A program made the translations under genes and the position numbers. From Niabella aurantiaca DSM 17617 (GTDB lineage: Bacteria; Bacteroidota; Bacteroidia; Chitinophagales; Chitinophagaceae), in assembly GCF_000374125.1 (NCBI RefSeq), contig NZ_KB893637.1, positions 124,001 to 188,000 of the forward strand: 64,000 bases of DNA, written 5' to 3'. The notes beneath the pieces were generated by a model. It searched no databases, was not told where the DNA came from, and worked only from the letters and a program-made list of their open reading frames with translations. Position 1 is the first letter of the stretch; each line of letters opens with the position of its first letter. Shown here piece by piece: positions 52,097-61,394 of the stretch.

Positions 52097-53377
52097 ATGG
52101 CGCGGTTTATTAAAAGAGGAAAAGCAGTAATAGAAGTGCAACAGGAGCATTCAAAAGTAAAACAGGTTGTGGAAGCGATGATCCGGAATATTGAATCCGG
52201 CGGTGACGAAGCAGTGCGCGCTTATGCGGAACGGCTTGATCAATGGACACCGGGATCCTTCCGGCTGTCGGACGAAGAGATACGGGCGATTATAGACCGC
52301 ACACCGCAACCGATAAAAGAGGATATCCTTTTTGCACAACAGCAGATCCGTTCCTTTGCAGAACAACAACGGAAGACCTTGCAGGACCTGGAAGTGGAGA
52401 CCCTGCCGGGCGTATTCCTCGGGCATAAGAATATTCCGGTGAGCAGCGTAGGCTGTTATATACCCGGCGGTCGTTATCCGATGGTGGCCTCCGCACACAT
52501 GAGCGTGCTCACCGCCAAAGTAGCCGGCGTAAAAAGAGTGATCGCCTGCACACCGCCCATACAGGGAAAGATACCGGAGGCCACGGTCTGTGCCATGTAT
52601 TTTGCGGGTGCGGACGCCATCTATATCCTGGGCGGTGTACAGGCGCTTTGTGCGATGGCGATCGGTACGGAGTCCATTCCGGCTGTGGACATGATCGTAG
52701 GTCCGGGTAATGCGTACGTGGCGGAGGCAAAACGACAGCTTTTCGGAAGGGTAGGCATCGATCTGTTGGCGGGTCCTACCGAAGTACTGGTGATCGCGGA
52801 TGAAACGGCGGATGCAGAAATGGTAGCCTGCGACCTGCTGGGGCAGGCGGAGCATGGCCCCACATCGCCGGCGGCGCTGATCACTACCTCTGAAAGGCTG
52901 GCAGGGGAAACGTTGGCTGAGATTGAACGGCAGCTGGAAACCTTGCCGACGGCGGATCTTGCGGGAGCAGCCTGGCGGGACTATGGGTCGGTTATATTGG
53001 TGAAGGACATGACGGAAGCCGTGACCGAAGCTGATAAGCTGGCCTATGAGCATGTGGAAGTGCTGACTGCCGATCCCGCTTATTTTCTGGAAAACATGAC
53101 CAATTACGGCGCACTGTTCCTCGGGCCGGAAACGAATGTGGCCTACGGGGATAAGGTCATTGGTACCAATCATACACTGCCCACCATGAAAGCCGCGCGG
53201 TATACCGGTGGGTTGTGGGTAGGTAAATTTATAAAGACATGCACCTATCAGCGCTGTTCTCCGGAGGCCAGCGCACTGATCGGTGCTTATGCAGAACGGC
53301 TTTGTGCTGTTGAAGGATTTGCCGGGCATAGAAAGCAGGCGCTCATACGCGTTGCGCGTTATGCCTCAAAGAAATAG
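52097..53377 (+). CDS. Histidinol dehydrogenase-family alcohol dehydrogenase, catabolic type
   Basis: 426 residues, cytosolic, HisD superfamily. Conserved blocks: [70 protein letters not shown], the metal ligands in GQAEHGP, the catalytic pair in [16 protein letters not shown] and the final GFAGH. No other his genes are near, and the sequence resembles catabolic HisD paralogues (such as HpsN of sulfopropanediol degradation) more than HisD itself. It would oxidise a primary alcohol to a carboxylate with NAD in two steps; in this locus the substrate is probably a released sugar alcohol or similar compound (inference). An authentic HisD moved into the locus is less likely. Confidence 0.85.
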   Translation: MARFIKRGKAVIEVQQEHSKVKQVVEAMIRNIESGGDEAVRAYAERLDQWTPGSFRLSDEEIRAIIDRTPQPIKEDILFAQQQIRSFAEQQRKTLQDLEVETLPGVFLGHKNIPVSSVGCYIPGGRYPMVASAHMSVLTAKVAGVKRVIACTPPIQGKIPEATVCAMYFAGADAIYILGGVQALCAMAIGTESIPAVDMIVGPGNAYVAEAKRQLFGRVGIDLLAGPTEVLVIADETADAEMVACDLLGQAEHGPTSPAALITTSERLAGETLAEIERQLETLPTADLAGAAWRDYGSVILVKDMTEAVTEADKLAYEHVEVLTADPAYFLENMTNYGALFLGPETNVAYGDKVIGTNHTLPTMKAARYTGGLWVGKFIKTCTYQRCSPEASALIGAYAERLCAVEGFAGHRKQALIRVARYASKK

Positions 53378-53457
53378 GGAAATTGATCATTTTTTTACAA
53401 TTTTGGCATAGCTTAAACGATAAAACCCCTTTTTAACCGCATTAAAACAGCATCATC

Positions 53458-55155
53458 ATGAAAAAATACGCCCAAGGATTGCTGATCCTTTTCAGTGGAT
53501 GTTTTCTGGGAACGGCGCATGCAGGCAGCACCGGCGGACCCGATGCGCCGATGGCTGTATGGCTGCAAAGTTCGCTGCAACGGATATTTCCGCAATCACC
53601 GGCGCAAACGGCTGCTGCACTGGAACTGCAGGCGGCAAGGAACAGCCGGGTTTCATTCCAGGTAGCTTTCCGGAGCAATATGAAAGACCAGACCCATATA
53701 TCCTGCAGTACCGAAGGCGCGGAGACCCTGCACCCCCGGGTGCGTTATGTGGGTCTGGTGCCGATGCCGCATTTCAATACCGATGTAAGTCCGGAAGAAC
53801 TGGATGGTGTGGGCTACCTGCCCGGCTGGCTGCCGGATCCGCTGTATCCTGTAACAAAAACAGAAGCACATCCGTTTGAAAGCCGTTCGTTCTGGATCAC
53901 CCTGCAAATCCCGGCGTCATTGTCGCCCGGTATCCATGATTTTCATGTACGCATGCGCTGGCAGGAAGGCAAGGAGGAAAAAGACAAATTGCTACATGTA
54001 AAAGTAAAAGTGAGCGCATTGGTACTGCAACCAAGGAGCAATTTCCATGTTACGCATTGGTGGCGGGGTGAAGCTATTGCCTTACAGTATGAAACGAAAA
54101 TGTTTGATGAACAATGGTGGAAGCTGACGAGGGCCTGCATGAAAAATCTTATAGAACATGGGAATGATGTCGCTTTTATCCAGAATTTCTTCGAACTGCG
54201 GGCTGTATTTAAAGAACCCTGTCAGATGCTGATCGTAAGGGAACCGAGCCCCGGAAAATATGAGTTTGACTGGTCGCGGATCAAACGGTTTGTAGATATG
54301 TGCCGGGAACTGGGCTATAAAAAATTTGAATGGGCGCATCTCTGGCTTTATTGGGGCGTACAGGATGCCATGCATGTTTATAAGAAAGAAGGGAACGCCT
54401 ATAAACTGTTATGGGCGGAGAACCTCTCGGGTACTTCCGATACCTATATTCATTTTTTAAAACAATACCTGCCCCAGCTGCACCGGTTCCTGCTAAAGGA
54501 AAACCTGCTGAGCGATTCGTATTTTCATCTGTCGGACGAACCCTGGTCGGAGCATGTGGAAAATTATAAAAAAGCACGCAATATACTCCGGCAACTGGCG
54601 CCGTGGATGAAGGTAATGGATGCCTTAAGCGATGTGCGTTATGGACGCGAGCAACTGACCGATATTCCGATACCCATCATCAGCTCGGATGAGGCGTACC
54701 GGAAAGAACAGATTCCGCATTGGGTCTATTTCTGCACCGGTCCCCGCAATAAATGGCTCAACCGGTTGTACGATACACCACTGCCCAAATTGCGGATGAG
54801 CGGCTGGCTTTTTTACAAACTGAAAGCCCTTGGCTTTTTACATTGGGGCTATAATTTCTGGTATACACTGGATAAAGAGCAGCCGGGGGATCCCTTTACA
54901 GAAGGCGCCGCTTATGCCTATCCGGGTATTGCCTACGGTGATCCTTTTGTGGTATATCCCGGCCCGGATGGTCCGTATGATTCCATCCGCTGGGAGGTGT
55001 TTTCAGAATCGCTGCAGGATTATGCCATCCTGCAATCAGCAGGGATACAGCCTGAGGATCCCATGCTGGCAGCATTGCATACTTACGAAGATTTTCCCCG
55101 GAGCGAACAATGGATCAATGAAACGCTGAAAAAGATTTTGGAAAAAGCAAAATAA
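53458..55155 (+). CDS. DUF4091 protein, GH123-like glycosidase
   Basis: 565 residues with a signal peptide (MKKYAQGLLILFSGCFLGTA). Layout of DUF4091 proteins: an N-terminal beta-sandwich (about 30-190) and a TIM barrel (about 200-540) with a conserved Asp-Glu in YFHLSDEPWS (D360, E361), the pair used as catalytic residues in GH123 beta-N-acetylgalactosaminidases. The late motif SIRWEVFSESLQDYAILQ is also typical of DUF4091. Substrate is unproven; a retained DE pair supports hydrolysis of an N-acetylhexosamine or another sugar by substrate-assisted catalysis (inference). Follows the HisD-like gene after 80 bp. Confidence 0.83.
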   Translation: MKKYAQGLLILFSGCFLGTAHAGSTGGPDAPMAVWLQSSLQRIFPQSPAQTAAALELQAARNSRVSFQVAFRSNMKDQTHISCSTEGAETLHPRVRYVGLVPMPHFNTDVSPEELDGVGYLPGWLPDPLYPVTKTEAHPFESRSFWITLQIPASLSPGIHDFHVRMRWQEGKEEKDKLLHVKVKVSALVLQPRSNFHVTHWWRGEAIALQYETKMFDEQWWKLTRACMKNLIEHGNDVAFIQNFFELRAVFKEPCQMLIVREPSPGKYEFDWSRIKRFVDMCRELGYKKFEWAHLWLYWGVQDAMHVYKKEGNAYKLLWAENLSGTSDTYIHFLKQYLPQLHRFLLKENLLSDSYFHLSDEPWSEHVENYKKARNILRQLAPWMKVMDALSDVRYGREQLTDIPIPIISSDEAYRKEQIPHWVYFCTGPRNKWLNRLYDTPLPKLRMSGWLFYKLKALGFLHWGYNFWYTLDKEQPGDPFTEGAAYAYPGIAYGDPFVVYPGPDGPYDSIRWEVFSESLQDYAILQSAGIQPEDPMLAALHTYEDFPRSEQWINETLKKILEKAK

Positions 55156-55161
55156 TGCGGC

Positions 55162-56127
55162 ATGAATAAAACAGGAACTATCATTGGAATTGTATTGTTC
55201 GTTTTTCAGCTAACGGAAACGCGGGCACAGCATATAGAAGTGCCACAGATAGCGGGGGACTGGGTACATATTTTTGATCCGAATGAGACCCGCCGGCAGG
55301 GCGACAGTTCCTGGTACACCAATGACCATTGTTTTGTAAAAGCGGCAGACGGCTCCTGGCATGCCTTTGGCATCATTCATCATCTGCCGGTTGCTCCCTG
55401 GAAGGAAACCCGTTTATTCCATATTACAGCCCATACATTATCGCAGTCACACTGGGAAGATAAAGGATATGCCCTGTCGGCAGAGCCCGGTGTGGAACGG
55501 GTATTGTGGGCCCCGCATATTTTCAAAGAAAAGGGACGCTATCATATGTTTTACAATACTGGTAATATGCAGGAAAATGCACCCAACTATGCCTCATGGG
55601 GCCAGCTGCGCCTGGCTACCAGTATGGACCTGTATCAATGGCAGCGGCATGTGTTGAACCCGTTGTTCAGTGATGCCGGCCATGCACGGGACTCTTATAT
55701 TATGAAATATAAGGGGCGGTATTACTACTATTACACCCGCACGTTCAGCGAAACGGATCTGCGCTCCGTGGTAGCGGTACGCACGGGGCCGGACCTGTAT
55801 CACTGGAGTGGTCCCCGGATCGTGCATACGCAGCCCTTCCGGGTAGACTGGGGTGGCGATGCGGAAAGTCCCTTTGTGGTAAAAAAAGGGAAGATATTCT
55901 ATCTTTTTATTTGCCGGGCAATGACGGAGTATAACCGTACCGATGTGTACTGGTCAAAGGATCCGCTGCGTTTTCCAAATGAAAACCTTGTCTGCACCTT
56001 ACCGGTACATGCTGCGGAACTGATCTATGATAAGAAAGCAGGCTGGTTTATTTCCAATACCGGCTGGGATAAAAAAGGGCTTTACCTGGCCCCGTTGAAA
56101 TGGGTATTAAAAACCGGAATAAAATGA
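55162..56127 (+). CDS. Five-bladed beta-propeller glycosidase (GH43/GH32-like)
   Basis: 321 residues with signal peptide (VLFVFQLTETRAQ). Propeller-type motifs in order: WYTNDHCFVKAADGSWHAFG (first acid region), VLWAPHIFKEKGRYHMFYNT, GHARDSYIMKYKGRYYYYYT (second acid) and GGDAESPFVVKKGKIFYLFI (AESP, general-acid Glu). These fit the GH43/GH62/GH32/GH117 superfamily, but I cannot place the exact family. Family members include arabinofuranosidases, galactofuranosidases and fructosidases, all consistent with a furanose-rich substrate. Its stop overlaps the next start (ATGA). Confidence 0.8.
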   Translation: MNKTGTIIGIVLFVFQLTETRAQHIEVPQIAGDWVHIFDPNETRRQGDSSWYTNDHCFVKAADGSWHAFGIIHHLPVAPWKETRLFHITAHTLSQSHWEDKGYALSAEPGVERVLWAPHIFKEKGRYHMFYNTGNMQENAPNYASWGQLRLATSMDLYQWQRHVLNPLFSDAGHARDSYIMKYKGRYYYYYTRTFSETDLRSVVAVRTGPDLYHWSGPRIVHTQPFRVDWGGDAESPFVVKKGKIFYLFICRAMTEYNRTDVYWSKDPLRFPNENLVCTLPVHAAELIYDKKAGWFISNTGWDKKGLYLAPLKWVLKTGIK

Positions 56128-58391
56128 AGGATAAGATCTTAAAACAGGGAAGTTTTTTTTTGCTGTTGCTGCCTTTTTTTGCAATAGCGCAATCCCGCAA
56201 AAGCGTTGTATTGCCGCCCCAACCTTCGGGCTATGATGCCTACCGGATGTGGAGCAGTCTGCCGCAGCAGCGCATCGGCGTAAGGGCCTATATGCGCAGC
56301 ACCTATGACCGCGGCGGTGGCGGCTACGATGCTTCCAATTTTCTTTTTATGAAAAAAGAGGATGAGAATGTAACACTGGATGTAAAGGGTAATGGCACGC
56401 TCTGGTTCTTCAGAGCCAATCACTGGCATGGCAGCCCCTGGCATTTTGTTGTGGATGGGAAAGATAATATTGTAAGGGAAACAGCAACGGCCGATCCGGC
56501 AGATGCGGTTAAAAAATATAAAACGACTGCCTATATCCCCGCAAAGGCATTGCCGGAGCCCTTTGCATGGACCTGGGGAACCACTAAGGGCGCCAATCTT
56601 TCCTGGATCCCTATGCGGTTCAGCAATTCGTTGCAGATCGCTTATTCAAGAACTTTTTATGGTACGGGCTATTATATCTACCACCTGTATGCGGATACTG
56701 GATTACTGGCGAACCAGACCAGGCCCTGGAACCTGCAACAGGTGCCTCCGGCGGATGCCATGGCATTTGTGAACCGTGCGGGTACGGATATCGCTCCAAC
56801 GGATATTGAAAAGGTGCAGGGAACCGTGCAGCGCGATCGGGAGCACGTGGTGCTTGCTACACTGCGATCGGGACCTGCAACCCTTCGCGCGCTGAAGCTG
56901 ACCCTGCCCCTGGATGAGGCAGAGCAGCTCGAACGGGTACGGCTGAAAGCAACCTGGGACGGGGCAACAGAACCTTCCATCGATGCCCCGCTTTGCCTGT
57001 TCTTTGGAGCCGGTACCTTTTTTAACCGGGAGAAAAAGGAATACCTGGTAAAGGGATTGCCGATCAATATACGCTACAATTATGCAGAGGGAACGGTGGA
57101 GCTTGCCTGCTATTACCCCATGCCGTTTTTCAGCGCTGCAAAGATCGAACTGGCTGGTATCTCCTCCGGACAGGGAACGATCCGGTATGAGCTGCGTTAT
57201 GAAAAGCAGGCAAAGGCAACACCGGCGTTCAGCAGTTATTTTCATGCTACGTATCGCGATTTTCCGAAACCGGAACTCGGACGGGATATGGTCTGGCTGG
57301 ATACAAAGGGGCTGGAAGGGCAACAGGAGTGGTCGGGAAGCTTCCTTGGCAATTCATTTATTTTTTCGCATAACGCCAATCTGAATACACTGGAAGGCGA
57401 CCCCCGTTTCTTTTTTGATGACAGCCAGACGCCACAGGCCTATGGCACCGGAACAGAAGAATGGGCCGGAGGGGGTGATTACTGGGGTGGTGAGAACATG
57501 ACGCTGCCGCTGGCCGGACATCCCTGCGGTGCCATTGAAAAGAAAAAAGCAGTAAACGAAAAGGACCTGATCCAATCGGCATATCGTTTTTTGTGGGCCG
57601 ACCTGATGCCTTTTGGAAGGCGGGCCGTGATCCGGTTTGAGCACAATGAGAATGTTTCCCAGGAGCATTATGAATCGGTTTGCTACTGGTACGGGCTGCC
57701 GGCTGCTTCGCTGGTGGAAACGGATCGGCTGGATGTAGGCAATGAACAGGATGAGCGGTTGCATCGCTACAACTCGCCGCAGGGGTCAGCGGTCGATACC
57801 ATCGAATCGCGCTATGAATGGGGGCCGGATGCCTATCCCGCGCATGCCTGGGGCTATGACCTGCCCAACCGCCCGGGTTATAAAGAATATATGGGGAAAC
57901 AGATCTACCCGGCGCAAAAAGAAGATGGCCGCACTACAGCAGGCATTACGGAATTTAATATCCGCCTGAGAAAAGACAACCAGGGCGCATTGCTGCGACG
58001 TACACTGGATTACGGCTATCCCAATCAAACGGCTGAAGTATATATCGCTGTACCAACCGGTAAAAAGGCAATTGCTGAAACAGACTGGAAGAAGGCGGGT
58101 ACCTGGTATCTTGCCGGTTCCAATATCTGGATGACCTCCCGGCCAAAGGATGAACTGGGTAAGCGGGTATACCAGGTGCGTACCTCCAACCGGCGCCTGC
58201 GCGATGATGAGTTCCTGATCCCTGCAGTGCTGACAAAGAACCGTACAATGGTGCGGGTGCGGATCAAAAATATTCCCAACCGGCAGGGGCTTTACCCGGG
58301 GCACCCTTTTCCATTAGAAAATAAGTGGAGCGAACTGCGGTATCGCATTTTCAGTTATATCATTCCCTCATTCAACGTTCCCGGAAAATGA
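56124..58391 (+). CDS. Long GH172 (DUF2961) protein, fourth of four
   Basis: 755 residues with a signal peptide (FFLLLLPFFAIAQ). Roughly twice the length of the other three. The first half (about 20-380) contains GH172-like beta-jelly-roll blocks (YDAYRMWSSLPQQ, WFFRANHWHGSPW); the central region has both catalytic glutamates, E424 in LEGDPRFFFD and E445 in GTGTEEWAGGG, 21 residues apart; the C-terminal ~200 residues form an additional domain (EFNIRLRKDNQGALLRRTL, VYQVRTSNRRLRDDEFLIPA). The ATG at 56124 overlaps the previous stop as ATGA. Such long members are less studied and might be a different subgroup of the family. Confidence 0.85.
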   Translation: MKDKILKQGSFFLLLLPFFAIAQSRKSVVLPPQPSGYDAYRMWSSLPQQRIGVRAYMRSTYDRGGGGYDASNFLFMKKEDENVTLDVKGNGTLWFFRANHWHGSPWHFVVDGKDNIVRETATADPADAVKKYKTTAYIPAKALPEPFAWTWGTTKGANLSWIPMRFSNSLQIAYSRTFYGTGYYIYHLYADTGLLANQTRPWNLQQVPPADAMAFVNRAGTDIAPTDIEKVQGTVQRDREHVVLATLRSGPATLRALKLTLPLDEAEQLERVRLKATWDGATEPSIDAPLCLFFGAGTFFNREKKEYLVKGLPINIRYNYAEGTVELACYYPMPFFSAAKIELAGISSGQGTIRYELRYEKQAKATPAFSSYFHATYRDFPKPELGRDMVWLDTKGLEGQQEWSGSFLGNSFIFSHNANLNTLEGDPRFFFDDSQTPQAYGTGTEEWAGGGDYWGGENMTLPLAGHPCGAIEKKKAVNEKDLIQSAYRFLWADLMPFGRRAVIRFEHNENVSQEHYESVCYWYGLPAASLVETDRLDVGNEQDERLHRYNSPQGSAVDTIESRYEWGPDAYPAHAWGYDLPNRPGYKEYMGKQIYPAQKEDGRTTAGITEFNIRLRKDNQGALLRRTLDYGYPNQTAEVYIAVPTGKKAIAETDWKKAGTWYLAGSNIWMTSRPKDELGKRVYQVRTSNRRLRDDEFLIPAVLTKNRTMVRVRIKNIPNRQGLYPGHPFPLENKWSELRYRIFSYIIPSFNVPGK

Positions 58392-59791
58392 ATTTGAAAA
58401 AGTTATTCCTTATACTCCTGTTTGCAACGGCATCGATCCGGGCAAAGGCCAATATCCGCCTTCCGGATATCATTGGCAGTAATATGGTACTGCAACAAAA
58501 ACATAAAGTGAAACTGTGGGGCTGGGCCGATCCGTATGAAAAGATCACGATTAAAGGTTCCTGGAATAGGGAGGTGTATGAGGCTATGGGAACGCGCGAT
58601 GCCAAATGGGAGATCGAATTGCAAACGCCTGCCGCGGGCGGGCCTTATACCATTTCCTTGCAGGGAAAGAATTCATTGCTGCTGGAAAATGTATTGATCG
58701 GGGAGGTATGGCTTTGTGCCGGGCAGAGTAATATGGAAATGAGTGGTAACTGGGGATTGCCGGACATCCAGAACGAATTGCCGCAGGCCTATCAGCGGGA
58801 GCTGCGTTTTTTTCATATAGCCAAAACAACGGCGGCTTTTCCACAGGAACAGGTACAGGGACAGTGGGTGGTATGCGACAGTAATACGCTGAAGACCTTT
58901 AGTGCGGCAGCTTATTTTTTTGGAAAGAAGCTTCATCAGCAACTGGGCGCTCCTGTTGGACTTATCGAAGCAGCCTGGGGCGGCACGGCTGCGGAGGTAT
59001 GGACACCGGATAGCGTTGTGAACAACGATCCTGTTCTTAAAAAAGCTGCAACGCTGATACAGCCCAGTGGTATGTGCCCCTATATGCCCGGCAGCGCTTA
59101 CAATGGAATGATCGCGCCCATCACCTCTTATGCGATTGCAGGAGTGATCTGGTACCAGGGAGAGAACAATACCGATGCTGCCGTAACCTACCGTCCATTG
59201 TTTACCGCCCTCATCGGGGCCTGGCGCCGTGCCTGGGGGCAGCAGCTGCCCTTTTATTATGTACAGGTGGCGCCCTTCCGGTATAAGAAGATCAACGCGG
59301 GGGCATTGCTGCGGGAAGCACAGTGGCAATGCTCCTCGATTCCGCATACGGGCATGGTGGCCACTAACGATATTACCGGTAATGTAGATGACGTACACCC
59401 CCGGAATAAACACGATGTTGGGCTGCGATTGGCTAATTGGGCGCTGGCCGATCATTACGGCCAAGCCGGCATTGCGTATAAGAGCCCGGAATATAAAAGT
59501 ATGCAGGTAAAAGGAGCGAAGGCGGTTATTAAAATTTCCGGAGCAGAAGCGGGATTAATAATAAAGGGAGATAGCCTTGCGGAGATGCAGATCGCAGGGG
59601 CGGATAAGGTCTTTTATCCCGCGGAGGCCACCATACAGGGTGATAGGATCGTAGTTTGGAATACGGAGGTAAAAAAACCAATGGCCGTCCGGTATTGTTT
59701 TACCGATACGGCCATTGGTAATGTAAGCAACAGTGCAGGACTTCCGCTATTGCCCTTTCGCACCGATCGCTGGGCATTCCCGGGATTCTGA
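58388..59791 (+). CDS. Sialate O-acetylesterase-like SGNH esterase
   Basis: 467 residues, signal peptide (LKKLFLILLFATASIRAKAN). SASA family: IRLPDIIGSNMVLQQKHKV beta domain, nucleophile Ser in VWLCAGQSNMEMS, GLIEAAWGGTAAEVW, WYQGENNTD and catalytic DDVHPRNK (Asp/His). Removes O-acetyl groups from glycans in the periplasm. Last gene of the operon (ATGA overlap with GH172d); its presence implies that the natural substrate is acetylated. Confidence 0.9.
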   Translation: MNLKKLFLILLFATASIRAKANIRLPDIIGSNMVLQQKHKVKLWGWADPYEKITIKGSWNREVYEAMGTRDAKWEIELQTPAAGGPYTISLQGKNSLLLENVLIGEVWLCAGQSNMEMSGNWGLPDIQNELPQAYQRELRFFHIAKTTAAFPQEQVQGQWVVCDSNTLKTFSAAAYFFGKKLHQQLGAPVGLIEAAWGGTAAEVWTPDSVVNNDPVLKKAATLIQPSGMCPYMPGSAYNGMIAPITSYAIAGVIWYQGENNTDAAVTYRPLFTALIGAWRRAWGQQLPFYYVQVAPFRYKKINAGALLREAQWQCSSIPHTGMVATNDITGNVDDVHPRNKHDVGLRLANWALADHYGQAGIAYKSPEYKSMQVKGAKAVIKISGAEAGLIIKGDSLAEMQIAGADKVFYPAEATIQGDRIVVWNTEVKKPMAVRYCFTDTAIGNVSNSAGLPLLPFRTDRWAFPGF

Positions 59792-59816
59792 TACAGGGGA
59801 CTGTGCAACCCGGCGG

Positions 59817-61166
59817 CTATTTTAAGAACAACTCCACCACCGGTATTTCGTAAGGTGGCTTTTGTTTGGGCAAATGTAAAATAAGATCTCCGTTCTCTGT
59901 TTTGTACTGGATTTCGGAAGCATCATGTACAAACTGGGCATAGCTCACCTTGTCTGCATACCCCGGCAATACCAGCGTTCCGTAATTGGACGGATAGGTG
60001 AATAAATGCAGGAACAGCCTTTTTGTTTTTGGATTATAGGTCTGTTTTATATCCAGGTTGTCGGGCAGCTTATATTGCTCCGGCGGATAAGTGCAATTGT
60101 AAATGGACCGGCTGTTGGCGTGCATCCAGTAGGCCAGGCTGTCCAGCGCATTGTTGGCACGATAATCAAATTCGCCACGTGCGGTAGGGCCAACATTCAG
60201 GATCAGGTTGCCCCCGTTCGCAGCAGAGGTGATCAGCAGGTCCAGCAGCTGGCGATGGGTTTTCCAGGTATTTTCATCACGGTAGTAGCCCCAGGATCCG
60301 GAGAAGGTCTGGCAGGTTTCCCAGTACTTGCCTTTGTATTTGAGAAGTTCGGATGGTTTTACCTGCTCCGGCGTTTCAAAATCGTATCCATCTGAATAGT
60401 TATTCAGGTCCAGGCGGTTGTCTACAATAATGCCCGGCTGCAATTTCCGGATCATCTTTAAGAGCTCAATGGAGCTCCAGTCATCGTGCCCCTTGCCGTT
60501 TTTTCCGGGATAGGAAAAGTCGAGCCACATGATATCGATCTTGCCATAATTGGTCAGTAATTCTTTGATCTGGTCCTTCATGTACTGGCGGTAGCGGTTC
60601 ATATCCTTTCCCTTGTTCAATGCTGCGTAATCGGCCTCGGTAGCGTCATTGCCCAATCGCTGCGGATGTACCCGGTCAATGGTAAAGTCGGGGTGATGCC
60701 AGTCGATCAAAGAATAATAGAACCCGATCTTGATGCCCTCCGCCCGGAACGCGTCTACAAACTCTTTTACCAGGTCGCGCTTTGCCTGGGTATTGGTGGC
60801 CTTGTAATCGGTGTATTTGGAGTCGAACAGGCAAAAGCCCTCGTGGTGCTTGGTAGTGAGCACCGCGTATTTCATACCCGCGGCTTTTGCTTCTTTTGCC
60901 CATTTCTTTGGGTCAAACTCGTCGGGGTTGAAATGGTCAAAATATTTCTGATAGTTTTCGGTGGTAATGCGCTCCCGTTGTTTCACCCATTCGTGCCGGC
61001 CGGGAAGGGCATACAATCCCCAGTGAATGAACATGCCAAAACGGGCGCTGGTCCACCATTCCATTCGCTGGGCCTTTTGTTCCGGCGTTTCTTTAAATAA
61101 TTGCTTCGGCTGTGCATGAAGCAGGGTGGTAGTGGTGATGGCAATTGCCAGGAAAATCTTTTTCAT
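59817..61166 (-). CDS. GH29 alpha-L-fucosidase
   Basis: 449 residues with signal peptide (MKKIFLAIAITTTTLLHAQ). GH29 motifs: RFGMFIHWGLYALPGRHEW, YAVLTTKHHEGFCLFDS, IGFYYSLIDWHHPDF, and the nucleophile Asp216 in DIMWLDFSYPG. C-terminal beta-sandwich domain at about 360-449. Releases alpha-L-fucose from glycans; periplasmic. Convergent with the GH172 operon across 25 bp, so separately expressed, but it may act on the same substrate. Confidence 0.93.
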   Translation of the reverse strand: MKKIFLAIAITTTTLLHAQPKQLFKETPEQKAQRMEWWTSARFGMFIHWGLYALPGRHEWVKQRERITTENYQKYFDHFNPDEFDPKKWAKEAKAAGMKYAVLTTKHHEGFCLFDSKYTDYKATNTQAKRDLVKEFVDAFRAEGIKIGFYYSLIDWHHPDFTIDRVHPQRLGNDATEADYAALNKGKDMNRYRQYMKDQIKELLTNYGKIDIMWLDFSYPGKNGKGHDDWSSIELLKMIRKLQPGIIVDNRLDLNNYSDGYDFETPEQVKPSELLKYKGKYWETCQTFSGSWGYYRDENTWKTHRQLLDLLITSAANGGNLILNVGPTARGEFDYRANNALDSLAYWMHANSRSIYNCTYPPEQYKLPDNLDIKQTYNPKTKRLFLHLFTYPSNYGTLVLPGYADKVSYAQFVHDASEIQYKTENGDLILHLPKQKPPYEIPVVELFLK

Positions 61167-61339
61167 TCTAATCGCTATGTGTTTAATAATGAACTGTCGG
61201 TAGCGTAAAAATACAAAAGAAAAGTCTTAAGAAGCCGCTCTGGCCAGGCTCCGGCAGCAATTGGATAATATATTTTACGAAACGGGTAATATAATAGAGA
61301 TCCCGGATGTGCGCCATTACAGCGGACGTTCCGGGAAAT

Positions 61340-61372
61340 AAAAAAAGGCTGTGCCCCTCTCTGACACAGCCT
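61340..61372 (-). terminator. Terminator of the DUF4382 lipoprotein gene
   Basis: On the minus strand: stem AGGCTGTG/CACAGCCT (61346-61353 with 61365-61372), then a T run. Located 22 bp beyond the lipoprotein stop codon. Confidence 0.82.
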
Positions 61373-61394
61373 CGATCTTAGTGGGTGTGTGCCG

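Noticed and set aside
52151-53329. 392-residue minus-strand frame opposite the HisD-like gene
   Set aside because: Antisense shadow; His/Arg/Cys-rich composition without domain pattern, while the plus strand has an unmistakable HisD protein.
52097-53377. Assigning hisD and a role in histidine synthesis
   Set aside because: No other his genes nearby and the operon context is catabolic; family membership alone does not decide it.
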